From the NCBI GenBank assembly GCA_016195265.1, contig JACPZW010000076.1, positions 1-64,000 on the forward strand: a stretch of DNA of 64,000 nt, in the 5' to 3' direction. The notes below the pieces were generated by a model. The model was given only the letters and a program-made list of their open reading frames with translations, was not told where the DNA came from and made no database searches. The stretch's first letter is position 1. Each line of letters starts with the position of its first letter. This stretch comes from Acidobacteriota bacterium (GTDB taxonomy: Bacteria; Acidobacteriota; Vicinamibacteria; Vicinamibacterales; CAVVIG01). The translations under genes and the position numbers were made by a program. Positions 20,849 through 29,894 of this stretch are shown here, piece after piece.

Positions 20849-22111
20849 TTACGAGTCTCGTGTTATTTTAGCACGCGCGAGGACGAAGTCAATCGACTTC
20901 TCCCGCCGCAAACCCGACGCCACGCGCGAGATTCCGTCCTCTTTTTCCAGCGCCGCGCGCACCGCCGCCGGCGTCCGGCCCGTGCGCTCCGCGTAGCGCT
21001 CGACCTCGCGCGCAATCTCCTCGTCGGTCGCTTCGAGCTTCTCGCGGCGCGTCACTTCGTCGAGCGCCAGCGCCGCGGCGACGTTGTCGCGCGCGACGTC
21101 GCGCTGGCTCTCCCGGAACGCGCTCCAGTCGATCCCCGCCTGGCGCGGATCGACGCGCTGGTCCGTCAGCCGGCGCGCGAAATCCTCGAGACGCCGGTCG
21201 AGCTCGCGCTCGATCATCGACGCGGGCACTTCGAACGGCACGCGCGCCGCCAGCTGCGTCATCAGCTCGGCGCGCAGCTCGCGTTCCGCCGCGTGCTTCG
21301 CCTCGTGCTCCAGATCCTCGCGCACGCGCGCCCGGAGCGCGTCGAGCGTGACGAATTCCCCCAGGTCCTTCGCGAACTCGTCGTCCAGATCCGGCAGCAC
21401 GCGGCGCTTCAGTCCTTTCACCCGCACTGTATACGAGACGTCGGTGTTCGCGAGCTCCCCAATTGTGTAGTCCGCCGGGTAGTGGATCGAGAACGTCTTC
21501 GTCGCCCCGACGTCCAGGCCCAGCAGCTGATCGTCGAATCCGGGCGGATTCGCTTTCGCGCCCAGCTCGATGCTGACGTCGTTGTGCGTGTCCGCGCCCC
21601 GCTCCAGATCGAGCACCACGGTGTCGCCGTGATCCACGCCGCGGCCTTCCACCGGCTCGAACCGCGCCGCGCGATCGCGCAGCCGCTGCAGCGCCAGGCG
21701 GACCGCTTCCTCCTCGACCCTGATCGACGGCTGCTGCAGCGCGATCGTCGACAGATCGCCCGGATCGAACTCGGGCACCGTGTCGAACGACGCCGTGAAC
21801 GTCAGCGGCTGGCCCTCGTCGAGAACCACGTCGCGCACGTCCGGCGTGTCGACCGGCTCCCAGCCTTTCTCGCGCAGCGCATCGCTGACGGCGCGCGGGA
21901 TCAGATCGTGGGCGACGTCGTGCAGGATCTGTTCCTTGTACCGCTGCTTGATGACCTTCGCTGGCGCCTTGCCGGGCCGGAAGCCGGGCACGCGCGCCTT
22001 GCGGGAGTAATCGGCCGCGACGCGATTGATTTCGGCGTCGACGGCGTCGCTGGGGATTTCGACGCGCACGTTTTTGCGCGTGGCGTTCACGTCTGCAAAG
22101 TCGGCTTTCAT
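20849..22111 (-). CDS. tig: Trigger factor
   Basis: A 420-residue ribosome-bound chaperone with prolyl isomerase activity. The ribosome-docking signature [16 protein letters not shown] lies near residues 44-59. The middle FKBP-like domain spans about 150-240 (GDTVVLDLE to [13 protein letters not shown]), and the helical C-terminal arms follow. AAGGA stands 5 nt before the ATG. As first gene of the tig-clpP-clpX-lon block it probably carries the block's promoter. Confidence 0.93.
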   Translation of the reverse strand: MKADFADVNATRKNVRVEIPSDAVDAEINRVAADYSRKARVPGFRPGKAPAKVIKQRYKEQILHDVAHDLIPRAVSDALREKGWEPVDTPDVRDVVLDEGQPLTFTASFDTVPEFDPGDLSTIALQQPSIRVEEEAVRLALQRLRDRAARFEPVEGRGVDHGDTVVLDLERGADTHNDVSIELGAKANPPGFDDQLLGLDVGATKTFSIHYPADYTIGELANTDVSYTVRVKGLKRRVLPDLDDEFAKDLGEFVTLDALRARVREDLEHEAKHAAERELRAELMTQLAARVPFEVPASMIERELDRRLEDFARRLTDQRVDPRQAGIDWSAFRESQRDVARDNVAAALALDEVTRREKLEATDEEIAREVERYAERTGRTPAAVRAALEKEDGISRVASGLRREKSIDFVLARAKITRDS

Positions 22112-22568
22112 GTCAGTCCTTCAGGATATACCAGGCCGAGGCGTCCGTTCACACTTGAACTTGCGTCGGAACAGTCCCTGCGCGCTCCACACACCGCGCC
22201 GACGAACGTCTCTCCTTCGTTGACGCCCATGCCGAACGAGTCGCCGGCGAACACGACTGTGTCCGGACCGCCATCGTCGCGGCCCGTCGCGCGCGTGCCC
22301 TCTTGCGTGATATGGACCGTGGTCTGGTACTCGGGGGACAGCAGCGCAAAGCTGACGTTCGGACTGAAGCGGGAGAAACAGCCGTTCACGCGCTCGATGG
22401 ACTCGAACGACATGGCGCCGAGAATCTGGCGGCCGGCGGCGCGGTCGCGCATGTGCGCGCGCAGCACGCGGGTCCCGCCAGACGCAATCCCGCTTCTCCC
22501 AGCGCAAGCGCGCAGACGCTGGCGGCGATCACCGTGAGCCACTGGAGTCGAGCGCGGTGCGTTCGCAC
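22108..22568 (-). pseudogene. Truncated and frameshifted SGNH/GDSL-hydrolase-like protein
   Basis: In one frame, from a GTG near 22568, an N-terminal membrane segment reads LQWLTVIAASVCALALGEAG. At about 22440-22460 similarity moves to a second frame, which reads VHITQEGTRATGRDDGGPD followed by VVFAGDSFGMGVNEGETFVG. The GDSF block after a strand is typical of block I of SGNH esterases found in polysaccharide and acyltransferase loci. No downstream SGNH blocks exist: the frame ends in unrelated sequence and runs into the tig start. I read this as a broken remnant. Frames checked by eye only. Confidence 0.5.
22125..22130 (-). promoter_or_regulatory. Candidate -10 element of tig
   Basis: TATATC on the minus strand, 13 nt upstream of the tig ATG. 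The -35 position (TGTGAA at 17 nt) is a weak match. It overlaps the 3' end of the pseudogene. Confidence 0.3.
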
Positions 22569-22597
22569 GTGGCGTGTGTCTCTCGGACCGCGTCGTT

Positions 22598-22688
<91 letters not shown>

Positions 22689-22727
22689 ACGATGGGGTGC
22701 CCTTATGGTACCATTCGCGCCCGCTGC

Positions 22728-23015
22728 ATGCCGCAGATCCCCGATCGATCCGATCTCTATCACGGCTTGTTCCGCTGGCACACTGGACGCGACGGCCGCC
22801 CGTGCGTTTCCCGTCACGACGCAGGCCCGGTTGCGATTCCATGCCCGACGACCGGTCGTGCGCTCCGCGTCGCAACGATCGAGGCCGAGGCGTCCGCGAT
22901 CTGCGCGGCGTGCGCCGCGCCGGGACGGGGCGGCTTCGTGTCGTTCGTCGGCGACCTCCGCATGGCCTACGCCTGTCCGCAGTGTCGCGAGCTCGTCTGG
23001 CTCGCCGGCGCATAG
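22728..23015 (+). CDS. Small hypothetical protein with a zinc-ribbon-like C-terminus
   Basis: A 95-residue reading frame. Two CxxC pairs (ICAAC and ACPQC, about 23 residues apart) near the C-terminus resemble a zinc ribbon with a hydrophobic strand between them. No other domain recognised. I chose the ATG at 22728; an in-frame ATG at 22692 lies only 4 nt past the tRNA and would add 12 residues. It is divergent from tRNA-Leu. After it, 23016-23211 holds nothing convincing. Confidence 0.5.
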   Translation: MPQIPDRSDLYHGLFRWHTGRDGRPCVSRHDAGPVAIPCPTTGRALRVATIEAEASAICAACAAPGRGGFVSFVGDLRMAYACPQCRELVWLAGA

Positions 23016-23211
23016 GTCGAGCCAGTCGTGAACGCAGCGCTTGATCGCGGCCTGCAAGTCGCCACGGTCATCGCCTTACGGACGATACCACTGGTCGCGC
23101 TCGGGCCATCACGCCCGCAACGACGGTCCCAACCGATCGTCGGTGACGACTGGCGATGGGCGCTGCCCTCCGTTCAGGTGATCCAGGCATCCGCGCTCGC
23201 TGCGAGCGAAG

Positions 23212-24729
23212 GTGCGGGGCGGGGTCGTGCCGCCGACTGATACAAGGCGTCGTCTGCGCCTTGGCGGGCTGTGCCTCCTCGCGTTGGTGACGCACGCGTG
23301 TGATGCCTACCTGTTTCTGGGTTTCAACTACGACAAAGTGATGCAGGCGTCCGCCGGTCAGGCGTGGCTTGACCAGCTGGGCTATTCGGTCGCGAGCGTC
23401 AATTCGGTCGGTGCGGTTGTCCGTGCGCCGGTCGTTCATTGGCCGCCCGGGTATTCGCTCGCCTATGCAATGCTGCTTCGCGTCCTCGTCGATCCGCTTC
23501 GTGCGACCTACGCCATCGACGTCGTCGCCGCGATCGTGTTCCTGGTTTCATGGTGGCGAATCTTCCGAGCGATGCGTTCGTCGATCGACCAGCGCGCGGA
23601 GGTTGTGTTCTGGACCTATTGGGCTTTGGTCTGCAGCCCGATCTTCCGGCTGCCCTCGTCCGACCTTGCGTCAGTGGCGTTCTTTTCGGCGGCCATCGCG
23701 GTCGGGCTCGCGACATCCCGCGAAGCGGTCGGTGTGTGGCGGGGCCTGCTCGGCGGAACGTTGGCCGGCGTCGCCAGCGCGGTGCGGTTTGCGTACTGGC
23801 CCTTGGCGTGGATCCCCCTCGTCCCAGTGATGATCGAGCATCGGCGTCACGCGTGGCGTCATGCGACGGCGTACGCCGTCGCTGCGATCGTCCCGATCGC
23901 GTGGGCCATCGTCAACGTTGGCTCGGCGGGTCCCGCCGATCACGTGTCGTCCGAGATGGTGCGGTCGACGCTTCACTGGCACCAGCTCTCTCAATGGCCG
24001 CCCTTCGGTGCGACGCTTTTAGGGATTGATGCCGCCTTGTTACGCTTAGCGGTTTCGGTGCCGCCCTTGCGCATCCTCCTGCAGCCCGCATTTTGGGCGG
24101 TGACCGCCATCGTCCTGGTGTTCGGAGGACAGGCGGCGTGGCGCGCGATCCGTTCGCCGGAGGCGCCCGTGCGCGCCTTCGCCGTCTGCGGCGGACTGAC
24201 GGCCGCAGTAACTTTTGCTCTCTTGGCCGCTCTGACGGTTCGCGTTCCGGCGTTCGACGACGGCTGGACGTACGCCACGTCCGCCGCACGCTACTTCGTG
24301 CCAACGTATCCGTTTCTATTCCTCGCGCTGGCGGAAGCCACGCTTCGATCGCAGCGCACGATGGCGCTCATCTTGGCGACATTGCTCGCCGCTTCGGGCC
24401 TCACCGTGGCGGCGTACCGCTCCGGCGAGCTGGTCATGTACTTCCGCAAGAACGCAAACGCGCACATGTCGGGTTCGCAGGCGCGCCGTGAGTTCCACGC
24501 CGTTTTTGAAACCGTTCGCCAGGCGAGGGCTGTCGGCGAAGTGCTGTACTGCGACACCAATTTCGTCCGCCAGGCCGCCGCCATCATCGCCGGTGCCGCT
24601 GCGCCGCGCCGCTGCGACGCTCAGATGATCGGCCGTGCTACGGCCGCCAGTGTCGTGACCGTGGACGTGACTGCTGACGGACGTCCACGCTTCAGGACCA
24701 TCGAGCGTCGATCCTTCCCGAAACCGTAG
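23212..24729 (+). CDS. Polytopic membrane protein, possibly a GT-C-type glycosyltransferase
   Basis: A 505-residue inner-membrane protein with about ten hydrophobic segments and a soluble C-terminal tail. After the first helix a loop contains VVRAPVVHWPPGYSLAYAML; an acidic or polar first loop followed by a PPGY motif is common in GT-C lipid-linked sugar transferases (ArnT/PMT-like), but a firm assignment needs profile searches. GTG starts at 23212 or 23227 are equally plausible. It lies just upstream of the exopolysaccharide locus but is separated from it by a promoter region. Confidence 0.7.
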   Translation: MRGGVVPPTDTRRRLRLGGLCLLALVTHACDAYLFLGFNYDKVMQASAGQAWLDQLGYSVASVNSVGAVVRAPVVHWPPGYSLAYAMLLRVLVDPLRATYAIDVVAAIVFLVSWWRIFRAMRSSIDQRAEVVFWTYWALVCSPIFRLPSSDLASVAFFSAAIAVGLATSREAVGVWRGLLGGTLAGVASAVRFAYWPLAWIPLVPVMIEHRRHAWRHATAYAVAAIVPIAWAIVNVGSAGPADHVSSEMVRSTLHWHQLSQWPPFGATLLGIDAALLRLAVSVPPLRILLQPAFWAVTAIVLVFGGQAAWRAIRSPEAPVRAFAVCGGLTAAVTFALLAALTVRVPAFDDGWTYATSAARYFVPTYPFLFLALAEATLRSQRTMALILATLLAASGLTVAAYRSGELVMYFRKNANAHMSGSQARREFHAVFETVRQARAVGEVLYCDTNFVRQAAAIIAGAAAPRRCDAQMIGRATAASVVTVDVTADGRPRFRTIERRSFPKP

Positions 24730-25123
24730 CTCGCGCGCAGCCGCCGGCCGCCGTCACGTTTCACCACCGATACGTACGCACCCTCCATACCGATACACTT
24801 CGACTCGCCGATAAGTAGAGGGTAGAAGGTCAGACCGGCACTTAGGCCTACAAACCATTGCAATATAGCTGTTTATAGCGTCTGACCTCGCATAGGATTC
24901 GCAGTTCTGACTGTATCTGAATTGATTTCACTACGTATCGTTATTGACACGATAGGTTGTTGAAGTCATATTAAGTCGTTCATTGTCTATATAAGCAGTG
25001 GCCGTGCGGGCGACGCTTTTCGCCGCCCGCTGTAAGTCACGGGGCGGAGCTGTACCAGTCGCGTCCAGGCCCCAGCCACACCAAGCCCAAGCCACCAGCC
25101 ACCAGTAAACGAAGAGAGTCACC
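24730..25123. other. 394-nt intergenic region with an AT-rich island
   Basis: No gene is visible. From about 24830 to 24995 the DNA is strikingly AT-rich for this genome. It contains the promoter at 24944-24972, a further TATATAAG (about 24989), a 7-bp-stem leader hairpin (GCGGGCG 25006-25012, CGCCCGC 25024-25030), and two or three CAGCCAC-type heptamers (25089-25109) just before the regulator gene. Confidence 0.7.
24944..24972 (+). promoter_or_regulatory. Strong sigma-70-type promoter upstream of the exopolysaccharide regulator
   Basis: A consensus TTGACA (24944-24949), 17-nt spacer and CATATT (24967-24972) lie within the AT-rich island, giving an untranslated leader of about 145 nt before the ATG at 25124. 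It is the best promoter match I see in the window. Confidence 0.65.
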
Positions 25124-26131
25124 ATGCCAGACCCCGTTCTCCTGGCCGGCCCGCGCCCCAAGCGCCTCGCCTGGTCCAGCCCGCTCGCCATCGAACTCGT
25201 TGGAGGATCCGCCTCCATCGCGCGCGTGCAGGAGCTCCTCCGCCGCGCTGCGGCCCTCGACAGCGGCGTGCTGTTGCTCGCGCGCCGCGGCTCCGACGCC
25301 GCCGGACTCGCGCGCGACCTTCACGCGCGGAGCCCGCGGGCGTCCGCGCCGTTTGTCGGCGTCGCCTGCGGTGCCACCGGCATCGAGCAGGCGCTCTTCG
25401 GCAACCCGGCCGGCTATGCGCCGCCCGACCTGGAGATGATCTCGACCGACAGCCGCATCGCGGCCGCGCGCGGCGGCACGCTGTTCCTCGAAGACGTGAC
25501 CGAGCTGCCGGCCGCTGTGCAAGCCCGGCTCGCGCGCGTTGCGCGCGACGGCGAGGCCCGCCTCGACGGCGACGTGACGCCGCTCGCGATCCGGGTCGTC
25601 GTCAGCGCCGCGCCCGGCATCGACGCCGACGTCTGCGAGCACCGGTTCCGCGCCGACCTGTACCGGCGCGTGTCGGTGTCGCGCATCGAGCTGCCGCCGC
25701 TCAGCGAGCGGCCCGAAGACATCCCGGCGCTGGCCGAGCGCTTGCTAGAAGAGTTCTGCGTGGACCGCACTCTGCCACCGCGGACGTTCACGCAGGCCGC
25801 CCTCGCGCTGCTCGGCGCCATGACGTGGCCCGGGAATCTGGCCGAATTGCGCGAGGCGGTCGAACGCGCCGCCGCGTCGACGGATGAAGAGGCGATACAG
25901 ATCGAGCACTTATTGCCCACCCTGCAGCTCAACCGGGCGCCGGCGTCATTCGAGCCGGCCGGCACGCTCCGCGAGGCGCGCCTGCGGTTCGAGCACGATT
26001 ACATCGCGGCCGTCCTTCAGCACCATGGCTGGCGCATGACGGAAGCCGCCCATACGCTGGGGATTCAGCGTCCCAACCTGTACCGGAAAGCCCGTCAGTT
26101 GGGGATTCCGCTCGCGCGGAACTCCGAGTAG
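25124..26131 (+). CDS. Degenerate sigma-54-activator-like regulator (AAA+ plus Fis-type HTH)
   Basis: A 335-residue protein with the layout of the central and DNA-binding domains of bacterial enhancer-binding proteins, without a receiver domain. The segment GVLLLARRGSDAAGLARDLH aligns with the Walker A region, but GESGTGKE has become ARRGSDAAG (no lysine), and where GAFTGA is expected there is GYAPPDLE. GGTLFLEDVTELP keeps an acidic Walker B (order E-D), and RADLYRRVSVSRIELPPL plus RPEDIPALAERLL are conserved. The C-terminal HTH is MTEAAHTLGIQRPNLYRK. It probably binds DNA but cannot hydrolyse ATP or contact sigma-54 in the usual way. Its position before wza suggests control of the exopolysaccharide locus. 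Confidence 0.8.
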   Translation: MPDPVLLAGPRPKRLAWSSPLAIELVGGSASIARVQELLRRAAALDSGVLLLARRGSDAAGLARDLHARSPRASAPFVGVACGATGIEQALFGNPAGYAPPDLEMISTDSRIAAARGGTLFLEDVTELPAAVQARLARVARDGEARLDGDVTPLAIRVVVSAAPGIDADVCEHRFRADLYRRVSVSRIELPPLSERPEDIPALAERLLEEFCVDRTLPPRTFTQAALALLGAMTWPGNLAELREAVERAAASTDEEAIQIEHLLPTLQLNRAPASFEPAGTLREARLRFEHDYIAAVLQHHGWRMTEAAHTLGIQRPNLYRKARQLGIPLARNSE

Positions 26132-26153
26132 CATTGCCGAAGGAACGACAGGT

Positions 26154-27056
26154 ATGCCGCTGATGGCCTCGCTCGCTTTCGTCCTTGCGCTGGGATCGCC
26201 GGCGCGGACGCCGCTGGTTCAGCCGCCCGCCCCCGTCCAGCCCCCGCAGACGCAAGCGCCGCCGGCGGATTCCAACACGCCGAAAGTGGATCAATCGAAG
26301 CTCGACCAGACCGCGCGATATCTGCTCGGCCCCAACGATCAAGTCAAGATCACGGTCTTCGACGAGACCGATCTGTCCAACGTCTACCGCGTGGATTCAG
26401 ACGGGTTCATCACCTTCCCGCTGATCAACAAAGTCGCGGCGGCGGGCATCACGCCCGCCGAACTCCAGGAACGCATCAAAACGATGCTGTCGGCCGGCTA
26501 CATCCGCAACCCGCAGGTGCGCGTCGAAGTCGAAGGCTACAAGAGCCAGAGCGTGATCGTGAGCGGCGAAGTGCGTTCGCCCGGCAAGGTGCCGATGACC
26601 GGCACGATGACGCTGGTCGAGGCGCTGGCCGCCGCCGGATCGCCGACTTCGTCCGCGAGCAACGAGATTTCCGTTTCGCGCCAGAAGCGGAACGCCGACG
26701 GCACGCCCGTGAACGGCAACGTCGTGGACATCATCCGCGTGAACCTGAAGGACCTCCAGCTGGGCACGGCCGGCCGTGACATCGTGCTGCAGGACGGCGA
26801 CCTCATCAACGTGCCGAAGGCGCAGACGATCATCGTGACGGGCCAGGTGCGCAACTCCGGGTCGATCATCTGGGAGCCGGGCATGACGGTGCAGCAGGCG
26901 ATCGCGCTCGCCGGCGGTCTCACCGATCGCGGATCGGATCGGCGGATCAAGGCCGACCGCATCCTGCCGAACGGCAAGGTGACGGAAGTCAGCCTGAATC
27001 TCGAAGACAAGGTCCAGCCGAACGACATCATCAAGGTCCCCCAGAAAATCTTCTGA
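26154..27056 (+). CDS. Polysaccharide export protein (Wza/OPX family)
   Basis: A 300-residue periplasmic/outer-membrane protein that forms the exit pore for polysaccharide. A hydrophobic N-terminus (MPLMASLAFVLALG) serves as signal, followed by a Pro/Gln-rich linker. The export domain (about 55-125) starts YLLGPNDQVKITVFDETDLS; two SLBB domains follow (VIVSGEVRSPGKVPM and IIVTGQVRNSGSIIW). No lipobox cysteine is seen, unlike Escherichia coli Wza. Its stop overlaps the ATG of asnB (ATGTG/TGATG arrangement), the first of a long series of overlaps. Confidence 0.9.
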   Translation: MPLMASLAFVLALGSPARTPLVQPPAPVQPPQTQAPPADSNTPKVDQSKLDQTARYLLGPNDQVKITVFDETDLSNVYRVDSDGFITFPLINKVAAAGITPAELQERIKTMLSAGYIRNPQVRVEVEGYKSQSVIVSGEVRSPGKVPMTGTMTLVEALAAAGSPTSSASNEISVSRQKRNADGTPVNGNVVDIIRVNLKDLQLGTAGRDIVLQDGDLINVPKAQTIIVTGQVRNSGSIIWEPGMTVQQAIALAGGLTDRGSDRRIKADRILPNGKVTEVSLNLEDKVQPNDIIKVPQKIF

Positions 27057-29047
27057 TGTGCGGTATCGCGGGCGTCGTCACGCTCGACCGGCCCCTCGCC
27101 GATCGAACGGGGATGGCACGTCTTTTCTCCAACGCGCTCGCGCATCGCGGGCCGGATGGTGAAGGCGTGTGGTCGCTGGCGTCCGCGTTCAGGGCCGCCG
27201 GGGCCGCCGGGGCCGCTGGAGCCGCTGGAGCCGCTGGAGCCGCTGGAGCCGACGTCCTGCTGGTGCATCGGCGGCTGGCGATCATCGATCCGGGACCGGA
27301 CGGCGCGCAGCCGATGGCCACGCCGGACGGCCGGCATCACCTCGTGTTCAACGGCGAGATCTACAACTATCGCGAGCTGCGGAGAGAGTACGAATCGCGC
27401 GGCGAGCGGTTCTTCACGCAGAGCGACACCGAAGTCCTGCTGCGGCTGATCGCGCGCGAGGGTGCGGCGGCGCTCGCGAAGGTACGCGGCATGTTCGCCC
27501 TCGCGTGCTGGGACGAGGCCGATCAGTCGCTGCTGCTGGCGCGCGATCGGTTCGGGATCAAGCCGCTTTACGTTGCTGACGGGGCGTACGGCGCGGACGG
27601 ATCGCCGCCGATGCTCGGGCGCGGCATTGCGTTCGCGTCGGAGCTCGCGGCGCTGCAGGCGGCGCGCATCGTCGATCGCCGTCCCTCGCCGGCCGGCGTC
27701 CTCGGTTTTCTTGCCTGGGGCAGCGTCATTCCGCCGCTCACGTGGCAGCGCGGCGTGGACATGCTCGCGCCCGGCACGTGGCGCCGCTGGCGCCGCGGCC
27801 AGGTCGATCGCGGCACGTTCGCGGACGCGCGCGATGCGTATCGTTCGTCGTCTGACACGCCGGCCGCTGCGGCGCGTGCGGAACGCGACTATCGCGCCGC
27901 CGTGGGCGAGGCCGTGCGCGACAGCGTGCGCGCGCATCTGGTCGCCGACGTGCCGGTCGGCGTGTTTCTGTCGGGCGGCATCGATTCGGGGGCCCTCGTC
28001 TCGGCCGCCGCGTCGATCGGCGCGTCGAATCTTCAGACGTTCACCGTGGGCTTCGACGATGCCTCGTCTGAAGCGACCGCGGCGCGGCTGGTCGCGACCG
28101 AGTTCGGCACGCGCCATCATGAGTTGCGCGTGGACGCGTCGCACGTGGCGGCCGATCTGCCGAAGATCCTGGCGCACCTCGATCAGCCGACCATCGACGC
28201 CGTCAACTCGTACTACGTCGCGCGCGCCGTGGCCGCCACCGGCATCAAGGCCGTCCTCTCGGGGACCGGCGGCGACGAGATGTTCGGCGGCTATCCGTCG
28301 TTCGCGCGCATCCCGCGCGCGATGTCGGCGAGGCGCGCGTGCGGTCCGCTCTGGCCGCTCGTCGCGCCGATCGCCGGCGCGTTCATGCCGCCGCGGCTGC
28401 GGGCGCGGTGGCGGTTCTTCGCGTCCACCGGCGGATCGTTCGTCGATTCCTATCGCGTGCAGCGCGGCTTCCTGCTTCCCGGCGAACTCGACGAGCTGGC
28501 CGGCCCGGCGCTGCGGGACGCGGGCGTGTGGCGCGACGCGCGCGGCGCGCTCGACGCCGCCGAGCACGCGCTGCTCGATCCGTCCGGCGCCGAGGCGCCG
28601 TGCGCGTCGATCGCGCGCCTCGAGTCGCGGCTGTACCTCGAGTCGCAGCTGCTCCGCGACATCGACGTCATGGCGATTGCGCACGGCCTCGAAGTGCGCG
28701 TCCCGTTCGTCGATCATGAACTGCTCGACGTCGTCTGGCCCGGGCTGGGCCGCCGTCCTTGGCTGCTGCGGCACAAGCGGCTCTTGTACGAAACGCTCGA
28801 CCGGCCGCTGCCCGACGCGATCGTCCGGCGGCCGAAGCAGGGCTTCACGCTGCCGTTCAGCCGCTGGATTGGGAACGAGCTCGCCCCCGTCGTGCGCGAC
28901 GGCCTGGCGCGGCTCGCCGACGGCCGCTGGGTCACGCCGGACGCGCCGGCCCGCGTGTGGAGCGCGTGGTCGTCCGGCCGCGTGCACTGGAGCCGGCCGT
29001 GGGGTCTCGCCGTGCTCGGCCATTTTCTCGAGGGCGCGCGGGCATGA
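27056..29047 (+). CDS. asnB: Asparagine synthase (glutamine-hydrolysing)
   Basis: A 663-residue amidotransferase. MCGIAGVV gives the catalytic Cys2 of the glutaminase domain; HRGPDGEG, HRRLAIID and NGEIYNYRELR are conserved there. The PP-loop SGGIDSG (from residue 306) marks the synthetase domain. Such proteins in exopolysaccharide loci often amidate sugar acids rather than make free asparagine; which applies here is open. Residues about 47-64 are an (AAG)6 tract encoded by six 9-bp repeats placed between two conserved glutaminase motifs. It overlaps the permease gene by ATGA. Confidence 0.9.
   Translation: MCGIAGVVTLDRPLADRTGMARLFSNALAHRGPDGEGVWSLASAFRAAGAAGAAGAAGAAGAAGADVLLVHRRLAIIDPGPDGAQPMATPDGRHHLVFNGEIYNYRELRREYESRGERFFTQSDTEVLLRLIAREGAAALAKVRGMFALACWDEADQSLLLARDRFGIKPLYVADGAYGADGSPPMLGRGIAFASELAALQAARIVDRRPSPAGVLGFLAWGSVIPPLTWQRGVDMLAPGTWRRWRRGQVDRGTFADARDAYRSSSDTPAAAARAERDYRAAVGEAVRDSVRAHLVADVPVGVFLSGGIDSGALVSAAASIGASNLQTFTVGFDDASSEATAARLVATEFGTRHHELRVDASHVAADLPKILAHLDQPTIDAVNSYYVARAVAATGIKAVLSGTGGDEMFGGYPSFARIPRAMSARRACGPLWPLVAPIAGAFMPPRLRARWRFFASTGGSFVDSYRVQRGFLLPGELDELAGPALRDAGVWRDARGALDAAEHALLDPSGAEAPCASIARLESRLYLESQLLRDIDVMAIAHGLEVRVPFVDHELLDVVWPGLGRRPWLLRHKRLLYETLDRPLPDAIVRRPKQGFTLPFSRWIGNELAPVVRDGLARLADGRWVTPDAPARVWSAWSSGRVHWSRPWGLAVLGHFLEGARA
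27194..27247. repeat. 9-bp tandem repeat within asnB
   Basis: Two GCCGCCGGG units are followed by four perfect GCCGCTGGA units, coding for six Ala-Ala-Gly triplets. The unit length keeps the frame, so copy-number change would only alter loop length. Confidence 0.85.
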
Positions 29048-29892
29048 GCGCCGACGCGCGGGCCGCGGCCGCCGACCTCGTCGTCGACATCGAGGCGCAG
29101 GGCGACGGGCTCCGCCGCCTCAACCTGCGCGAGGTGTGGGTGTACCGCGAGCTGCTGTACTTCCTCGCGTGGCGCGACGTAAAGGTGCGCTACAAGCAGA
29201 CCGTGCTCGGCGCCGCCTGGGCGATCCTGCAGCCGGTGATGACGATGGGCATCTTCGCGCTCTTCCTCGGGAAGCTCGCGCGCGTGCCGTCCGACGGATT
29301 GCCGTACCCGCTGTTCTCGTTCGCGGGCCTCGTGCCGTGGACGTATTTCGCGACGGCCGTCACCGGCGGCTCGCTGTCGATCGTCGGCAGCCAGCAATTG
29401 ATCTCGAAGGTCTACTTCCCGCGGCTGCTGATTCCGCTCGCGGCGGCCGTGACGCCGCTCGTGGACTTCGCGATCTCGATGGGCACGCTGATGGTGCTGC
29501 TGTGGTGGTACCACGTCGTGCCGGGCGCGGCGATCGTGTGGGTGCCGCTGCTCGTCCTGCTCGCGCTTGCGACGGCGTTCGCGGTGTCGCTGTGGCTCTC
29601 GACGCTGACGGTCACGTACCGCGACGTCCGCCACATCGTGCCGTTCTTCATGCAGTTCTGGATGTTCGCGACGCCCGTCGCGTATCCCGCTTCGCTCGTG
29701 CCGGCGCAGTGGCGCGTCCTCTACGGCCTGAACCCCATGGCCGGCGTCGTCGAAGGCTTCCGCTGGGCGCTCGTCGGCGGTCCGGCGCCGGGGCCGATCA
29801 TCTTGGCGTCCACTGCGGTCGTGGCCGTGCTGCTCGTGACCGGCCTCGTATTCTTCCGCCGCGCCGAGGGCACGTTCGCCGATCTGATCTGA
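29044..29892 (+). CDS. ABC-2 type polysaccharide export permease (Wzm/TagG-like)
   Basis: A 282-residue inner-membrane protein with six hydrophobic segments. LAWRDVKVRYKQTVLGAAW is the conserved amphipathic region of the Wzm/RfbA/TagG family, followed by ILQPVMTMGIFALFLGKLA. The C-terminal YGLNPMAGVVEGFRWAL is also typical. With the ATPase encoded next it should carry an undecaprenyl-linked glycan across the inner membrane. I start at the ATG (29044) that overlaps the asnB stop; the longer open frame upstream is inside asnB. Confidence 0.9.
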   Translation: MSADARAAAADLVVDIEAQGDGLRRLNLREVWVYRELLYFLAWRDVKVRYKQTVLGAAWAILQPVMTMGIFALFLGKLARVPSDGLPYPLFSFAGLVPWTYFATAVTGGSLSIVGSQQLISKVYFPRLLIPLAAAVTPLVDFAISMGTLMVLLWWYHVVPGAAIVWVPLLVLLALATAFAVSLWLSTLTVTYRDVRHIVPFFMQFWMFATPVAYPASLVPAQWRVLYGLNPMAGVVEGFRWALVGGPAPGPIILASTAVVAVLLVTGLVFFRRAEGTFADLI

Positions 29893-29894
29893 TC

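Noticed and set aside
23028-23240. A 70-codon frame between the zinc-ribbon gene and the membrane protein.
   Set aside because: GTG start without ribosome-binding site, no recognisable sequence, and overlap with the next gene.
24931-25218. A 95-codon minus-strand frame over the AT-rich promoter region.
   Set aside because: It overlaps the start of the regulator and contains repeat-derived tryptophan/alanine stretches; no ribosome-binding site.
25124-26131. Annotation as a normal sigma-54-dependent activator.
   Set aside because: The Walker A lysine and the GAFTGA loop are absent, so the standard function cannot be claimed.
27462-29894. Long upstream extension of the Wzt-like frame through asnB and the permease.
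   Set aside because: The extension is Arg/Ser-rich antisense-like noise; family similarity starts at the GTG at 29895.
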